This document shows, piece after piece, positions 46,661-56,943 of a DNA stretch of 64,000 nt. The DNA lies in the NCBI RefSeq assembly GCF_003121845.1, contig NZ_QEWQ01000001.1:614381-678380 (forward strand), in the 5' to 3' direction. Origin of the DNA: Ignatzschineria ureiclastica (lineage in GTDB: Bacteria; Pseudomonadota; Gammaproteobacteria; Cardiobacteriales; Wohlfahrtiimonadaceae). Positions within the stretch are counted from its first letter, which is position 1; each line of letters begins with the position of its first letter. The translations under genes and the position numbers were made by a program. The notes under the pieces were generated by a model that worked only from the letters and a program-made list of their open reading frames with translations, did no database searches and had not been told where the DNA came from.

Positions 46661-46729
46661 TAAGTCTTGAGTCATTAGAAGATATCGCTTTACTTTAAAA
46701 AGATAGATATCTCTTCAATAGAGCGCTAA

Positions 46730-46753
46730 TATCGAAAGAGTTAGCGCTTTTTT
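46730..46753 (+). terminator. Terminator of the pnt operon
   Basis: AGCGCTAA and TTAGCGCT form a perfect 8-bp stem with a short loop, followed by six T. Confidence 0.8.
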
Positions 46754-46815
46754 ATAGCTTTTTTATGATGCTTAATGACAGAAGAAAAGGACTTAAACTT
46801 CACAATCATCAATCA

Positions 46816-46946
46816 TATAGTAAATTTGGTTTAAGAAAACTGATTTTAAGCAACACTTGCAAGATGCCGGATAGAATGGCTTCCTTAATTATTACAGCCA
46901 ATGCGCCAGCATTTAAATAAGCTTATTTTGAACCGATATTATTATA
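46816..46946 (+). repeat. TATAGTAA-family repeat, copy 6 (131 bp)
   Basis: A complete short-form copy from TATAGTAAATTTGGTTTAAG to GAACCGATATTATTATA. It fills most of the space between the pnt terminator and the MOSC gene. Confidence 0.85.
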
Positions 46947-46991
46947 ATAATTCAACAACTACAATACCATTTTGAGAAAGGATGCTCCCTA

Positions 46992-47705
46992 ATGATGACC
47001 AAGACAGAGATCAAGCCTGATCCGCCCATCGTTTCCCATCTACAGATTTTTACCGGAACAATAGTTCACTATGCGCAGTATGACGCTAGTGCCATCCGTA
47101 AAAAACCATTATTAGAGCCCCAAAAACTCACTGCTTTAGGCATTGAGGGCGATGAACAATTTGAAAAGGCTTTTCATGGCGGCGTCGATCGTGCGCTCTG
47201 CCATTATCCACTTGAACATTATGACTATTGGCAAACAGTTTTTCCCGGCAGTCCCTATTTCCAAAAGCAGCCCGCCTTTGGCGAAAACTTATCCACAATA
47301 GGATTAACAGAAGAGAATGTCTTTATTGGCGATATTTTTCAGTTAGGAGAAGCGATTATCCAAGTCACAAAGCCCCGCTCCCCTTGCTACAAAGTCAATG
47401 AGCATTCACAAACCGAAGATCTATCCTTACAGATGCAAAATAGCGGGCGCTGTGGCTGGCTCTATCGAGTGATTCAAACGGGTATGGTTACGCCTGATGC
47501 CTCGATGACGCTATTAGCAAGACCGGGATCAATCTCTGTTAAGAGCGCCATTGATATCACCTTTAATCAACCTTTTGATAGAGATAAAATACTTTTCCTC
47601 CTCTCATCCCCAGGGTTATCCACAAGCTTAACGCGCACCTTAATGAAACGATTACAAACAGAAAAAATAGAATCATTTACGGGAAGATTGTTTAAAAAAG
47701 CTTAG
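46992..47705 (+). CDS. MOSC domain protein (YiiM-like)
   Basis: Predicted molybdenum-cofactor-dependent reductase of the YiiM type, which in E. coli reduces 6-hydroxylaminopurine. GIEGDEQFEKAFHGGVDRALCHYPLEHYDYW near residue 50 and AFGENLSTIGLTEENVFIGDIFQLGEAIIQVTKPRSPCYKVN near 98 contain the MOSC core. The cofactor-ligand cysteine is in SPCYK. A C-terminal helical domain (about 150-237) is present, as in YiiM. AAAGGA lies 9 bases before the ATG pair. It is a single gene; substrate is inferred from the family only. Confidence 0.85.
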   Translation: MMTKTEIKPDPPIVSHLQIFTGTIVHYAQYDASAIRKKPLLEPQKLTALGIEGDEQFEKAFHGGVDRALCHYPLEHYDYWQTVFPGSPYFQKQPAFGENLSTIGLTEENVFIGDIFQLGEAIIQVTKPRSPCYKVNEHSQTEDLSLQMQNSGRCGWLYRVIQTGMVTPDASMTLLARPGSISVKSAIDITFNQPFDRDKILFLLSSPGLSTSLTRTLMKRLQTEKIESFTGRLFKKA

Positions 47706-47718
47706 CCCCATTCTTAAC

Positions 47719-47746
47719 AAAAAGGCACGAACGCAATATTCGTGCC
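47719..47746 (-). terminator. Terminator of polA
   Basis: GGCACGAA and TTCGTGCC form a perfect 8-bp stem. The minus strand continues with TTTTTGTT. It may also stop the convergent MOSC transcript. Confidence 0.7.
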
Positions 47747-47840
47747 CCTCAATGATCATCAGAACTCATCTTATTCACTAACCATATGAGTTCATTGAAT
47801 TGATAAGAACTTTCAAGCTATAAAGCTAACAAGCGAGCCT

Positions 47841-50594
47841 TTAGCTACCTGTTTCATCCCAATTCTTACCACGACCGACTTCTACAATCAGCGGTACATC
47901 AATCTCAATCACATCGGTCATTGCTGTAATCAGTAATTCTGTTGCTAACGTCTCTGATGCAAGTGAAGACTCTAGAATCAATTCATCGTGCACCTGTAAT
48001 AACATTTTCGCTTCAATCTCCGGTTTTTCACTCAATAAGCGATCTACCTTTAACATTGCTAATTTAATGATATCGGCTGCCGTTCCTTGTAGAGGCGCAT
48101 TAATTGCAATTCGCTCTGCCCCTGAACGAGCAATGGCATTACTACTCTGAATGCCGGGAAGATAGAGTCTACGACCTAGTAAGGTTTCTACATAACCTTG
48201 CTCACGCGCTCGCTCTTTCGTCTGATCCATATAATTTAAAACGCCGGGATAACGGCTAAAGTATAGACTGATATACTCTTGCGCTTGGGTTCGAGAGATT
48301 CCTAACTGCTTCGCCAATCCAAACGCCCCCATTCCATAGATCAAACCAAAGTTAATGGCTTTCGCTGCTCGGCGCTCTTGGCTTGTCACTTTTTCAAGTG
48401 GGGTACGAAACACTTCCGCCGCCGTTGCTGCGTGGATATCTTTGCCTTCTCTAAAGGCCTTAATCATCGTCTCATCTTGAGAAAAATGCGCCATTAAACG
48501 AAGCTCAACCTGTGAATAGTCGGCAGAGAGTAGAATATGCCCCTCTTTCGCGACAAAAGCTTCTCGGATTCGTCGCCCCTCACTAGTACGAATCGGAATA
48601 TTTTGCAGATTAGGATTCGAAGAAGAGAGTCGACCGGTACTCGTTTGCGCTTGGTTAAATGAGGTATGGACGCGCCCTGTATCAGGGTTAATATCGGCGA
48701 CTAATGAATCGGTATAAGTTGAACGTAACTTCGAAAACTCCCGATACTCAATAATCAATTTCGGCAGCGGATAATCCTCCGCTAATTTTTGTAATACATC
48801 TTCCGCAGTGGACGGCGCGCCTTTTGGCGTTTTCTTAATGACCGGCAACTGTAATTTATCAAAGAGAATCTCACCCACTTGCTTTGATGAACTCATATTG
48901 AATTCTTCACCGGCTAACTCATACGCTTCAATCTCTAACGCTTTTAGTCGCTCACCAAACTCGTGACTGAGCGCTTCTAAATGCGCAGCATCTACCTCGA
49001 TGCCGGCGTGTTCCATTTTTGCAAGTACCGGCACTAAAGGCATTTCAATCTCTTCATAGATCTGATATTGCCCGGTTTGTGCTTTGAGACGTGGCAAAAT
49101 ACTATGGCGCAACTGCAGGGTAATATCCGCATCTTCACAAGCATAGAAACTCGCTGTCTCAATATCAATTTCATCAAAAGTCTTCTGATGACGCCCTTTG
49201 CCGGCAATCTCTTCAAAGGAAGTGGTTTTATATCCAAGATAGAGTTCCGCTAAGGCATCCATATTATGACGATTACCAGTAGGATCTAAAATATAGCTCG
49301 CCAACATCGTATCATCGGCAATACCTTGTACTTCGATCCCATAACGCTTCAAAATATGCCAATCAAATTTAGCATTCTGCCCTACCTTTAAAATCGCGGG
49401 ATCTTCCAAAATCGGCTTTAGACGAGAAATCACCTCATCAACACTCAGAGGATTCTCTAAACCGGCCTGTTTCAACGGAATATAGACCGCATATCCCGGC
49501 GCTACTGACAGTGAAATCCCCACTAAAGCAGAGCGCATAAACTCTAGCCCATCTGTTTCTGTATCAAAGGCCAGTAGTGCACTTTCCGGCACCAATGCTA
49601 GAAAAGCCTCTAACTCGGCTATTGTAGTAATCGTTTGATACTCTCGAGTTGCCGGCACCTGTGGGTTGACCCACTCTTCACTGCTGACTGTACTATCACT
49701 GGCTTTTGCAGTTGGCGGTACAAAGCCCTCATCAACCATATCTCCTTTCTCAAGCTCCGCTAATAACTGCCGGAAACCAAGCTCCTGATAAATGGATTGT
49801 AATCGTTCGGTAAAACGATCTTTCGGCGTTAACTCTTCTACTTTAAAAGGGAGAGATGCTTCGGTATAGAGCGTTGTTAATTTTTTAGAAAGCGCTAAGA
49901 CATCTAAGCTCTCCCGTAATCGCTCCCCGACTTTTCCTTTAATCTTTTCAGCATTCTCAACAATCCCCTCGAGCGATCCCCATTCGTGAATCCACTTTGC
50001 CGCAGTCTTAGGTCCCACACCTTGAACGCCGGGAATATTATCGGCACTATCCCCCATCAATGAGAGATAATCGCGTACTTGCTCGGGATAAACGCCATAT
50101 TTTGCAAAAACCTCTTCCCGGCCAAGCATCTCATTTTTCATTCCGTCATACATATTGATGACGCCATCTTCCACAAGTTGCGCTAAATCTTTATCACTCG
50201 AAGCGATAATCGTCCGGATCCCTTTTGATTTTGCTTCCACTGCAAGTGTTGCAATCACATCATCGGCTTCAATGCCGGGAATTGAGATACGGGGATAACC
50301 CATCAGATCGATAATCTCAAAGAGCGGTTCAATCTGTGCCCGTAGATCATCCGGCATCGGCGGACGATGTGCTTTATACTCTTCAAACAGATCATTCCGA
50401 AAACTCTTACCGCTTGCGTCAAAGATCACACCGAGATAATCCGGTCGAAATTCCCGCATCAATTTCTCAAACATATTAATCACCCCCCGAATCGCCCCCG
50501 TTGGTCGGCCATCTGGGCTTTTAAGCGGTGGAAGCGCGTGGAAGGCACGAAAGAGGAAGTTAGAGCCATCAATGACTAAGAATGTTTTCGACAT
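47841..50594 (-). CDS. polA: DNA polymerase I
   Basis: Repair and Okazaki-processing polymerase of 917 residues with all three activities. The 5' nuclease domain begins DGSNFLFRAFHALPPL and has SSDKDLAQLV and GPKTAAKWI. The 3'-5' exonuclease residues are intact: LLAFDTETDGLEF (Asp/Glu), VGQNAKFDWHILKRYG and YACEDADITLQL. The polymerase palm and fingers are visible in LLSADYSQVELRLMAHFSQD, RRAAKAINFGLIYGMGAFGLA and LLQVHDELILE. It therefore appears proofreading-proficient. It is monocistronic on the minus strand. Confidence 0.97.
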   Translation of the reverse strand: MSKTFLVIDGSNFLFRAFHALPPLKSPDGRPTGAIRGVINMFEKLMREFRPDYLGVIFDASGKSFRNDLFEEYKAHRPPMPDDLRAQIEPLFEIIDLMGYPRISIPGIEADDVIATLAVEAKSKGIRTIIASSDKDLAQLVEDGVINMYDGMKNEMLGREEVFAKYGVYPEQVRDYLSLMGDSADNIPGVQGVGPKTAAKWIHEWGSLEGIVENAEKIKGKVGERLRESLDVLALSKKLTTLYTEASLPFKVEELTPKDRFTERLQSIYQELGFRQLLAELEKGDMVDEGFVPPTAKASDSTVSSEEWVNPQVPATREYQTITTIAELEAFLALVPESALLAFDTETDGLEFMRSALVGISLSVAPGYAVYIPLKQAGLENPLSVDEVISRLKPILEDPAILKVGQNAKFDWHILKRYGIEVQGIADDTMLASYILDPTGNRHNMDALAELYLGYKTTSFEEIAGKGRHQKTFDEIDIETASFYACEDADITLQLRHSILPRLKAQTGQYQIYEEIEMPLVPVLAKMEHAGIEVDAAHLEALSHEFGERLKALEIEAYELAGEEFNMSSSKQVGEILFDKLQLPVIKKTPKGAPSTAEDVLQKLAEDYPLPKLIIEYREFSKLRSTYTDSLVADINPDTGRVHTSFNQAQTSTGRLSSSNPNLQNIPIRTSEGRRIREAFVAKEGHILLSADYSQVELRLMAHFSQDETMIKAFREGKDIHAATAAEVFRTPLEKVTSQERRAAKAINFGLIYGMGAFGLAKQLGISRTQAQEYISLYFSRYPGVLNYMDQTKERAREQGYVETLLGRRLYLPGIQSSNAIARSGAERIAINAPLQGTAADIIKLAMLKVDRLLSEKPEIEAKMLLQVHDELILESSLASETLATELLITAMTDVIEIDVPLIVEVGRGKNWDETGS

Positions 50595-50685
50595 AGTGAT
50601 TATTAACCTTTATACAAGTATCCGAATGGATCTGAACAGATTTCAAGACCCTATTTCAAGAAAATAAATGACTTTAATTATAATA

Positions 50686-50712
50686 CAAAAAAGCGAGGAA
50701 CTCGCCCCGCTT
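50686..50712 (-). terminator. Probable terminator of the TauE/SafE gene
   Basis: AAGCG-x-GG and CC-x-CGCTT pair with one mismatch. On the minus strand it is followed by TTTTTTGT. It lies about 165 bp after the stop, so some uncertainty remains. Confidence 0.5.
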
Positions 50713-50874
50713 CTTATCTGCTTATTCATTGATTCGATTTATGCGTCCTCTCTGCCTCAAATTTCCACATTTCGAATCCCTACACTAATAAGACATCCAC
50801 TTATGCGGTTCTAACGCTTTGCGCTTGTGCTATCGAATAAAAATCTAGCGCCATATCTTTTTAACCAATAAATT

Positions 50875-51684
50875 TTAACCAATAAAATTATTGTAAATAA
50901 AGACCAATAGAATCAATGTTAAAAAGCCGGCAAAGATCTGCCGAATACGTTTTACCGGCAGAATATAGACTAACTTCGCGCCAAGCGGTGCGAAAATAAA
51001 ACTCGTGATCGATAAGCCTATCACCGCAGGAAGATAGATAAATCCAAGAGAATGATCTGGCGTATCCGCGACATTCCAACCTGTTACTAAGGCACTCAGC
51101 GCACCGGCACACGCCATTAACATTCCAACAGCAGAAGAAGAGGCAATAGCGTTTTTCATTTTATAACCGATTTTACTTAAAACCGGTACAATCATCACTC
51201 CTCCACCGATACCGACGAAACTTGAGATAAAGCCAATAACACTCCCGACTAAGAGGTAGAGCGGTTTTGCAAAGGGAATCATTTGATCGGCTTCTTTTTT
51301 AGACGCGCCTCGCACCATATTGAAAATGGTATAAGCCAAAAAAACACAGAAGAAAAGTTGTAGTACTAAATTATTAAGGCGACTCACGACAAGACTACCG
51401 AGCGCCACGCCTATCATTGCCCCAATCCCTAATAAAAATACTACAGACCAAACGACAGAACCCCGGCGTTGGTGTGCAATGACTGAAGAGAGGCTTGTAA
51501 TACCAACGACAGCAAAAGAGGAACCTAATGCGATTTTCATTACCAAATCAGGATCAACCCCAATTGAGACTAAGAAAAAGACGACCGTCGGCACGACAAC
51601 TGTACCGCCACCAACCCCTAAAAGGCCTGAGATAATCCCGATCACACAACCTAATAGTAGAAAAACAACTAACTCAATCCCCAT
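50875..51684 (-). CDS. TauE/SafE-family anion transporter
   Basis: Eight-helix inner-membrane protein of the sulfite/organosulfonate exporter family, 269 residues. The two internal repeats both carry the glycine-rich signature: GIISGLLGVGGGTVVVPTVVFF near residue 16 and GFISSFVGIGGGVMIVPVLSKIGY near 154. It is distinct from the His-rich protein at 16410. Substrate cannot be read from sequence; sulfite, sulfoacetate and other anions are known in the family. It is a single gene upstream of a 958-bp gap. Confidence 0.88.
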   Translation of the reverse strand: MGIELVVFLLLGCVIGIISGLLGVGGGTVVVPTVVFFLVSIGVDPDLVMKIALGSSFAVVGITSLSSVIAHQRRGSVVWSVVFLLGIGAMIGVALGSLVVSRLNNLVLQLFFCVFLAYTIFNMVRGASKKEADQMIPFAKPLYLLVGSVIGFISSFVGIGGGVMIVPVLSKIGYKMKNAIASSSAVGMLMACAGALSALVTGWNVADTPDHSLGFIYLPAVIGLSITSFIFAPLGAKLVYILPVKRIRQIFAGFLTLILLVFIYNNFIG

Positions 51685-52122
51685 TGTGAAATATCCTTAT
51701 TTTTATTCTTATGTGCTTATGTATCTATGTGCTTTATCGCAATCAAGGACGCTCGCAATAAATAGCATTACCTACTTCTAGTTATCTGCTTTTAGTGATC
51801 TACTTATGAATACTATACATTAACAATCTGATAATGATTTTATCTCATACAGTAGTCACAATTTACAGCGATCTTTAATCCGATAATCAATCTCTCTGAG
51901 CAATAATGCCTCAATCTTATTTTAAAAGATAGCCCGAGAATGATCTGCACCTTTCTCACAAAATTCATAACAACAATCTCAAAATAGCAAATAGCACTAT
52001 TTAAGAGCAATTAGCCCCTTTTATTGAGCGCTCATTTGATATTTATCTAAATACATTCGTCAAAAAAATTTGCATTTATAGAATAAATACGCTAATCATA
52101 AAGGTGTCAGCGTTATCAAATT
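51685..52122. other. Left part of the 958-bp gap before aspS
   Basis: AT-rich sequence without a supported gene on either strand. It should contain the leftward promoter of the TauE/SafE gene. I see no repeats of the MITE family here. Confidence 0.5.
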
Positions 52123-52458
52123 TTGTGTTTAGATTGATAATAACTATGAAATAAAAGCATCACCACAATCTAAACATAAACAAAGGAGGGCTAAGCCTAA
52201 GAGGAAAAATATCCTCACAGCTTAGTAAAATATGGTGAGTAGTATCGCCTCTAATAATAAATATATAAATCAATAGAGGACAGATAGGCTTTAAATCTAG
52301 GAACCTACGTTTATTACAAAGGTTTCACTGCGAATCAACGTAGGTTCCTAGACTATTATTCAAGATCACTCTGCGATAAATGGTATGCGGATCACAATCT
52401 AAAATCCCCCCTTTATTCGAGAGTCGATCTTGAAGGGGCTAAACGGGGATTAAGATCT
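52123..52458. other. Run of five inverted repeats, possible structured RNA or element remnant
   Basis: Five successive inverted repeats fill 336 bp with no gene. A: TGTTTAGATTG (52126) with CAATCTAAACA (52166). B: CTAAGC (52191) with GCTTAG (52220), plus inner GAGGA/TCCTC. C: CCTCTA (52248) with TAGAGG (52274). D: the perfect 16-bp TCTAGGAACCTACGTT (52296) with AACGTAGGTTCCTAGA (52337). E: AATCCCC (52403) with GGGGATT (52445), with inner CCCTT/AAGGG. An AAAGGAGGG stands just before B but no start codon follows. Confidence 0.5.
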
Positions 52459-52515
52459 ATAAGATCTTCTGCATTCACCCTTTTTCCTAAAGACAACTCT
52501 TTCACATATCTTCCT

Positions 52516-52544
52516 CTGAAAGTTTCCGCAAAATGTCTTATAAT
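52516..52544 (+). promoter_or_regulatory. Candidate sigma-70 promoter of aspS
   Basis: CTGAAA (52516-52521) and TATAAT (52539-52544) are separated by 17 bases. The -10 is perfect and the -35 is a partial match. This predicts a leader of about 90 nt before the aspS ATG. Confidence 0.5.
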
Positions 52545-52642
52545 AATCTCATTTGCTTTTCAAATTATTCAATTATAATTTACCCTTTTATTTGCCCCTT
52601 GATTGGGGAATATTTAGATTCATTTTTAAGGACAACAACATT

Positions 52643-54424
52643 ATGCGATCACATTATTGCGGATTAGTGAACGAAGATCTTATTGGCAAAACCGTTACCC
52701 TCTCTGGTTGGGTACATCGTCGCCGTGACCACGGTGGGATTATCTTTGTCGATCTTCGAGATAGAGAAGGTATTGTGCAAGTGGTTATCGACCCTGCACT
52801 ATTATCAACCCCTTTTGCTGAAGCCGAAAAGATTCGTAATGAATATGTCATCAAAATCGAAGGCGAAGTGATTGCTCGCCCTGAAGGAATGATCAACGAG
52901 AATATCGTTTCGGGAAAAATCGAAGTCGTTGCCAAGCAACTTGAGATCCTCAATAGCTCAGCGCCTCTTCCGTTCCAATTAGGGGATGATAAAACCTCTG
53001 AAGAAGTTCGTCTCAAATATCGTTATCTTGATCTACGGGATAACAGAATGCATCAAAACATTATGTTGCGTTCAAAAGTGACCCGCTATATCCGTCAAGC
53101 GCTTGATGAGCAAGGTTTCCTCGATATCGAAACACCTTTCTTAACTAAAGCAACACCTGAAGGGGCGCGTGACTATGTTGTTCCCTCTCGTGTACATCAC
53201 GGCGAATTTTTTGCACTCCCACAAAGCCCACAGCTCTTCAAACAGCTACTGATGGTCAGTGGTTTTGATCGCTACTATCAGATCGTCCGTTGTTTCCGCG
53301 ATGAAGACCTCCGTGCAGATCGTCAACCTGAATTCACCCAAGTGGATATCGAAACCTCATTCCTCTCCTCCGATGAGATTATGGATATTGCCGAGAAGAT
53401 GATCCGCAATGTATTCCAAGAATCAATCAATGTGGATCTTGGAGATAATTTCCCACGTATGACTTGGCACGAAGCGATGGCTCGCTTTGGTTCAGATAAA
53501 CCTGATCTTCGTATTCCACTTGAGTTTACTGAAGTCACAGAATTGATGAAAGGTTGTGATTTTAAAGTCTTTAAGGAAGCGGCAAATCGTGAAGGTGGTC
53601 GTGTAGTTGCCCTCAATATCCCGGGCGCTTCTGATCAATTTACTCGTCGTCATATTGATGAATACACAGATTTCGTAGGTCGTTATGGCGCAAAAGGTCT
53701 GGCTTATATTCGTGTCAATGATATTGCTGCAGGTCGTGACGGCTTACAATCACCGATTGTGAAATTCTTAGATGATGCAACATTAACGGAATTACTCAAA
53801 GCGACGAACGCCCAAAATAATGACATTATCTTCTTCGGTGCTGATAAAGCCACTGTTGTGAATGATGCAATCGGCGCATTACGGGTTAAAATTGGTAAAG
53901 ATCTTAACCTACTGACTTGCAAATGGGCACCTATGTGGGTTGTTGACTTCCCAATGTTTGAATATGATGAAGACGCAAAACGCTATGTGGCGGTGCATCA
54001 TCCATTTACAACACCAAAAACAGGCATTGAATCATTAACAGATCCTGCTAATGCCATTGCCAATGCTTATGACCTTGTTTTAAACGGCACAGAGCTCGGC
54101 GGCGGTTCAATTCGTATCTTCAAACACGACGTGCAGATGAAAGTCTTTGAACTTCTCGGCATTGATAAAGCAGAAGCGGAAGAGAAATTTGGCTTCCTCT
54201 TAGATGCGCTTAAATATGGTGCACCTCCTCACGGTGGTATTGCTTTTGGTCTTGACCGTCTAGTAATGTTAATGGCAGAGCAAAACTCTATTCGTGACGT
54301 AATCGCATTCCCGAAAACACAATCGGCAGCTTGTCTCTTAACCGATGCTCCGGCACATATTAGCCAAGCGCAGTTAGATGAATTAGCCATTGCAGTTGTT
54401 CCAGATGAAGAAGAGAGCAAATAG
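52643..54424 (+). CDS. aspS: Aspartyl-tRNA synthetase
   Basis: Class IIb synthetase charging tRNA-Asp. From ATG 52643 ([20 protein letters not shown], 593 residues), with AAGGA ten bases upstream, it begins with the OB-fold anticodon domain ([23 protein letters not shown]). The catalytic core has motif 2 [20 protein letters not shown] near residue 217 and motif 3 [15 protein letters not shown] near 530. A GAD-type insertion lies between about 290 and 420, as in the bacterial type. The frame is open 30 codons upstream of the chosen start, but that part has no similarity to AspRS. Confidence 0.96.
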   Translation: MRSHYCGLVNEDLIGKTVTLSGWVHRRRDHGGIIFVDLRDREGIVQVVIDPALLSTPFAEAEKIRNEYVIKIEGEVIARPEGMINENIVSGKIEVVAKQLEILNSSAPLPFQLGDDKTSEEVRLKYRYLDLRDNRMHQNIMLRSKVTRYIRQALDEQGFLDIETPFLTKATPEGARDYVVPSRVHHGEFFALPQSPQLFKQLLMVSGFDRYYQIVRCFRDEDLRADRQPEFTQVDIETSFLSSDEIMDIAEKMIRNVFQESINVDLGDNFPRMTWHEAMARFGSDKPDLRIPLEFTEVTELMKGCDFKVFKEAANREGGRVVALNIPGASDQFTRRHIDEYTDFVGRYGAKGLAYIRVNDIAAGRDGLQSPIVKFLDDATLTELLKATNAQNNDIIFFGADKATVVNDAIGALRVKIGKDLNLLTCKWAPMWVVDFPMFEYDEDAKRYVAVHHPFTTPKTGIESLTDPANAIANAYDLVLNGTELGGGSIRIFKHDVQMKVFELLGIDKAEAEEKFGFLLDALKYGAPPHGGIAFGLDRLVMLMAEQNSIRDVIAFPKTQSAACLLTDAPAHISQAQLDELAIAVVPDEEESK

Positions 54425-54543
54425 CATCCTTTAGTGTCATCGATATAAGATACAAGTAATATCTCAATCTTATAAGAATGGCATAACTATAAAAGCTATA
54501 TAAGAGTTCTATAAAAGCAACATAACAACAAGCAATATAAGAG

Positions 54544-54577
54544 ATACCAACAGTTTTAAATGCTGTTGGTATTTTTT
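54544..54577 (+). terminator. Terminator of aspS
   Basis: ATACCAACAG and CTGTTGGTAT form a perfect 10-bp stem with a short loop, followed by seven T. Confidence 0.85.
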
Positions 54578-54612
54578 TGCTCTAATTGACAGAGCCTACT
54601 TAAAGCACAACA

Positions 54613-54787
54613 GATAGTAATATCGGTTCAAAATAAGTTGATTCAAATGCTGGCGTATCGGCTGATCGAAACAAGGAAGCGGTTCTATCCCGCATCTTGC
54701 AAGAGCTGGTCAGTCAGGTTTTATCTTCTTTTAAAACCATACAAAAGCTGTTTTAAAAGCCATTTTTCTTAAACTGAATTTACTATA
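54613..54787 (-). repeat. TATAGTAA-family repeat, copy 7 (175 bp long form)
   Basis: A complete inverted long-form copy with ends GATAGTAATATCGGTTCAAA and TTAAACTGAATTTACTATA. It contains the long-form block with GTCAGTCAGGTTTTAT. It lies between the aspS terminator and erpA. Confidence 0.8.
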
Positions 54788-54955
54788 CAACACAACCATA
54801 AAAACAGACTCTCCTACTGTTTCTAACAAGAACACCATTTTGTAGCACCCTATTATCGAGGATCATTACAAATGCCGGCAAAAGTATCCCGAAGAATTGA
54901 AATCTAAGCTATAATAGAAGACAAATTTGAACTATTTTCATTCAAGGAGAACACT

Positions 54956-55300
54956 ATGTCGATGATCGATGATACAGGCATTAATTTCACAGATTCAGCA
55001 GCACTTAAAGTGAAAAGCCTAATTGAACAAGAAGGTGATCCGTCACTGAAACTTCGCGTCTATATTCAAGGGGGCGGTTGCTCAGGTTTCCAATATGGTT
55101 TTGCATTTGCCAATGAAGTCGAAGAAGGTGATGTAGAAGTGGTCAATCAAGAAGTGACGCTTTTAGTTGATCCATTAAGCTATCAATATTTAGTCGGCGC
55201 AGAGATCGATTATGTGAATGATCTTCAAGGCGAGCAATTTGTGATTCGTAACCCTAATGCAACGACAACTTGTGGCTGTGGTAACTCATTTAGTGCCTAA
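54956..55300 (+). CDS. erpA: Iron-sulfur cluster insertion protein ErpA
   Basis: A-type carrier that delivers Fe-S clusters to apoproteins; complex I and isoprenoid enzymes are known clients in relatives. The three ligand cysteines are present: [13 protein letters not shown] near residue 41 and [12 protein letters not shown] at the C-terminus. The 114-residue length is typical of ErpA rather than the shorter IscA. AAGGAG lies 7 bases before the ATG. TATAAT at 54910-54915 may be its -10 box, although I see no good -35. A terminator about 200 bp after the stop separates it from the next unit. Confidence 0.93.
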   Translation: MSMIDDTGINFTDSAALKVKSLIEQEGDPSLKLRVYIQGGGCSGFQYGFAFANEVEEGDVEVVNQEVTLLVDPLSYQYLVGAEIDYVNDLQGEQFVIRNPNATTTCGCGNSFSA

Positions 55301-55496
55301 TCAACACAGATTGAATACCCACTAAGATCACTGCTTTATTCATTAATAATGAGTAGAATCACTAAATTGATCATTTAAGCATTACTCTCAATATTTATTA
55401 AAAATCAATATTATTATTTTAATGATAATATTCTATTTTTTGATAAAATCTCTTCCCTATTGTTCGTAATATTCTTTATACTAACAATTGGAGATA

Positions 55497-55532
55497 AAAC
55501 ACCTATCTCACTGAAAGATGTAGGTGTTTTTT
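55497..55532 (+). terminator. Terminator between erpA and the SPFH gene
   Basis: AAAACACCTA and TAGGTGTTTT pair perfectly over ten bases and are followed by further T. It lies about 40 bp before the SPFH start. Confidence 0.8.
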
Positions 55533-55573
55533 CAATACCCTGTTTTAGGCAATTAAAAGGATATTAATTCATT

Positions 55574-56491
55574 ATGAGTACAGGTATGATTTTAGTCTTG
55601 ATCATCGCGGCTATTGCCGTCTTAATGATCTTTTTGGGAATCAAGATGGTTCCTCAAGGTAGTGAATATACCGTTGAACGCTTCGGTCGCTACCGGAAAA
55701 CGATTACACCGGGGATCTCTTTTATCGTGCCATTTTTTGATCGTATTGGTCATAAAATCAATATGATGGAGAATGTTGCCGATGTTCCCTCTCAAGCGGT
55801 GATCACCAAAGATAACGCAATGGTACGCGTCGATGGCGTTGTCTTCTTTCAAATTAACGATGCTGCACGAGCAGCTTATGCTGTGAATAATTTAGGTTCA
55901 GCGATCCTCAATCTCACAATGACCAATATCCGTACTGTAATGGGGTCTATGGATCTTGATGAGCTACTCTCAAAACGAGATGAGATCAATGCAAGCCTCT
56001 TAGCAGTCGTCGATCACGCGACAGAACCGTGGGGCGTTAAAGTCACTCGTATTGAGATTAAAGATATTGAACCCCCTAAAGATCTCGTGGATTCAATGGC
56101 GAAACAGATGAAAGCTGAGCGGGAAAAACGGGCTGCAATCTTAGAAGCACAAGGAATTCGAGAAGCAGAGATTCTCAAATCAGAAGGGGAGAAACAATCT
56201 GCCATTCTAGCGGCTGAAGGTAAAAAGCAAGCGGCGATTTTAGAAGCAGAAGCGAGAGAGCGTTTAGCAGAAGCGGAAGCAAATGCGACACTGATGGTTT
56301 CTCAAGCAATTAGAGAGGGCGATATTCAAGCCGTCAACTACTTCGTTGCACAGAAATATGTAGAAGCTTTTGGCAAAATTGCTGAGAGTGATAATGGCAA
56401 GATCATTATGATGCCAATGGAATCTGCAAGCGTGGTAGGTTCTATTGCAGGTATCGCTGAATTAGTTAAAAATGCAGGTAAGGAGTCGTAA
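55574..56491 (+). CDS. SPFH/stomatin-like membrane protein (QmcA type)
   Basis: Membrane-anchored band-7 protein that should oligomerise in inner-membrane microdomains. One N-terminal helix (about residues 5-25) precedes the SPFH domain, with [44 protein letters not shown] and a coiled-coil Glu/Ala/Lys-rich stretch about 175-250 ([26 protein letters not shown]). This is the pattern of QmcA and paraslipin. Length is 305. The next gene, an NfeD protein, begins two bases after the stop, the usual SPFH-NfeD partnership. Clients are unknown. Confidence 0.9.
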   Translation: MSTGMILVLIIAAIAVLMIFLGIKMVPQGSEYTVERFGRYRKTITPGISFIVPFFDRIGHKINMMENVADVPSQAVITKDNAMVRVDGVVFFQINDAARAAYAVNNLGSAILNLTMTNIRTVMGSMDLDELLSKRDEINASLLAVVDHATEPWGVKVTRIEIKDIEPPKDLVDSMAKQMKAEREKRAAILEAQGIREAEILKSEGEKQSAILAAEGKKQAAILEAEARERLAEAEANATLMVSQAIREGDIQAVNYFVAQKYVEAFGKIAESDNGKIIMMPMESASVVGSIAGIAELVKNAGKES

Positions 56492-56493
56492 TA

Positions 56494-56943
56494 ATGTCCC
56501 TATTTTCAAGTTTTAGTCCTATGATGGTGTGGCTGATTCTCGGCGCTATTTTGATATTACTTGAAATGTTGGTTCCCGGCGTTTTCCTCTTTTGGCTAGG
56601 TATAGCAGCGCTCATCGTGGGGGCGTTGCTTCACTTTTTCACCTTTTCAGTGATGATGCAGATTCTGCTCTTCGCAATTCTCTCAATTATCACTGTGCTC
56701 ATTGGTATCAAAACCTATAAACGTGGGGAAAAAGATATCCGCTCACAAGATCCTAATCAAGTTCGTGGTGCGGAATATATTGGCAAAATCTATACGATTA
56801 CAACGGCTGTTGAAGAGGGAGAAGGTCGCTTACCGTTAGGGGATTCAGTATGGCGTATTGCCGGAGAAAATATCCCGGCAGGTAGCAAAATTCGTATTAC
56901 CAAAGTAACAGGAAATACCTTAAATTATGAGCGAGTTGAATAA
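56494..56943 (+). CDS. NfeD-family membrane protein
   Basis: Short NfeD protein (149 residues, no protease domain). Helices at about 9-30, 33-52 and 55-72 are followed by a C-terminal OB-fold (GAEYIGKIYTITTAVEEGEGRLPLGDSVWRIAGENIPAGSKIRITKVTGNTLNYERVE), the classic NfeD end. NfeD proteins partner SPFH proteins at the membrane. It lies directly behind the SPFH gene, and its last 17 bases overlap the following gene. Confidence 0.9.
   Translation: MSLFSSFSPMMVWLILGAILILLEMLVPGVFLFWLGIAALIVGALLHFFTFSVMMQILLFAILSIITVLIGIKTYKRGEKDIRSQDPNQVRGAEYIGKIYTITTAVEEGEGRLPLGDSVWRIAGENIPAGSKIRITKVTGNTLNYERVE

Noticed and set aside
52296-52352. The 16-bp inverted repeat as a retron or insertion-sequence end pair
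   Set aside because: No reverse transcriptase or transposase gene is near, only 25 bp separate the arms, and no target duplication is visible. Kept only as unexplained structure.
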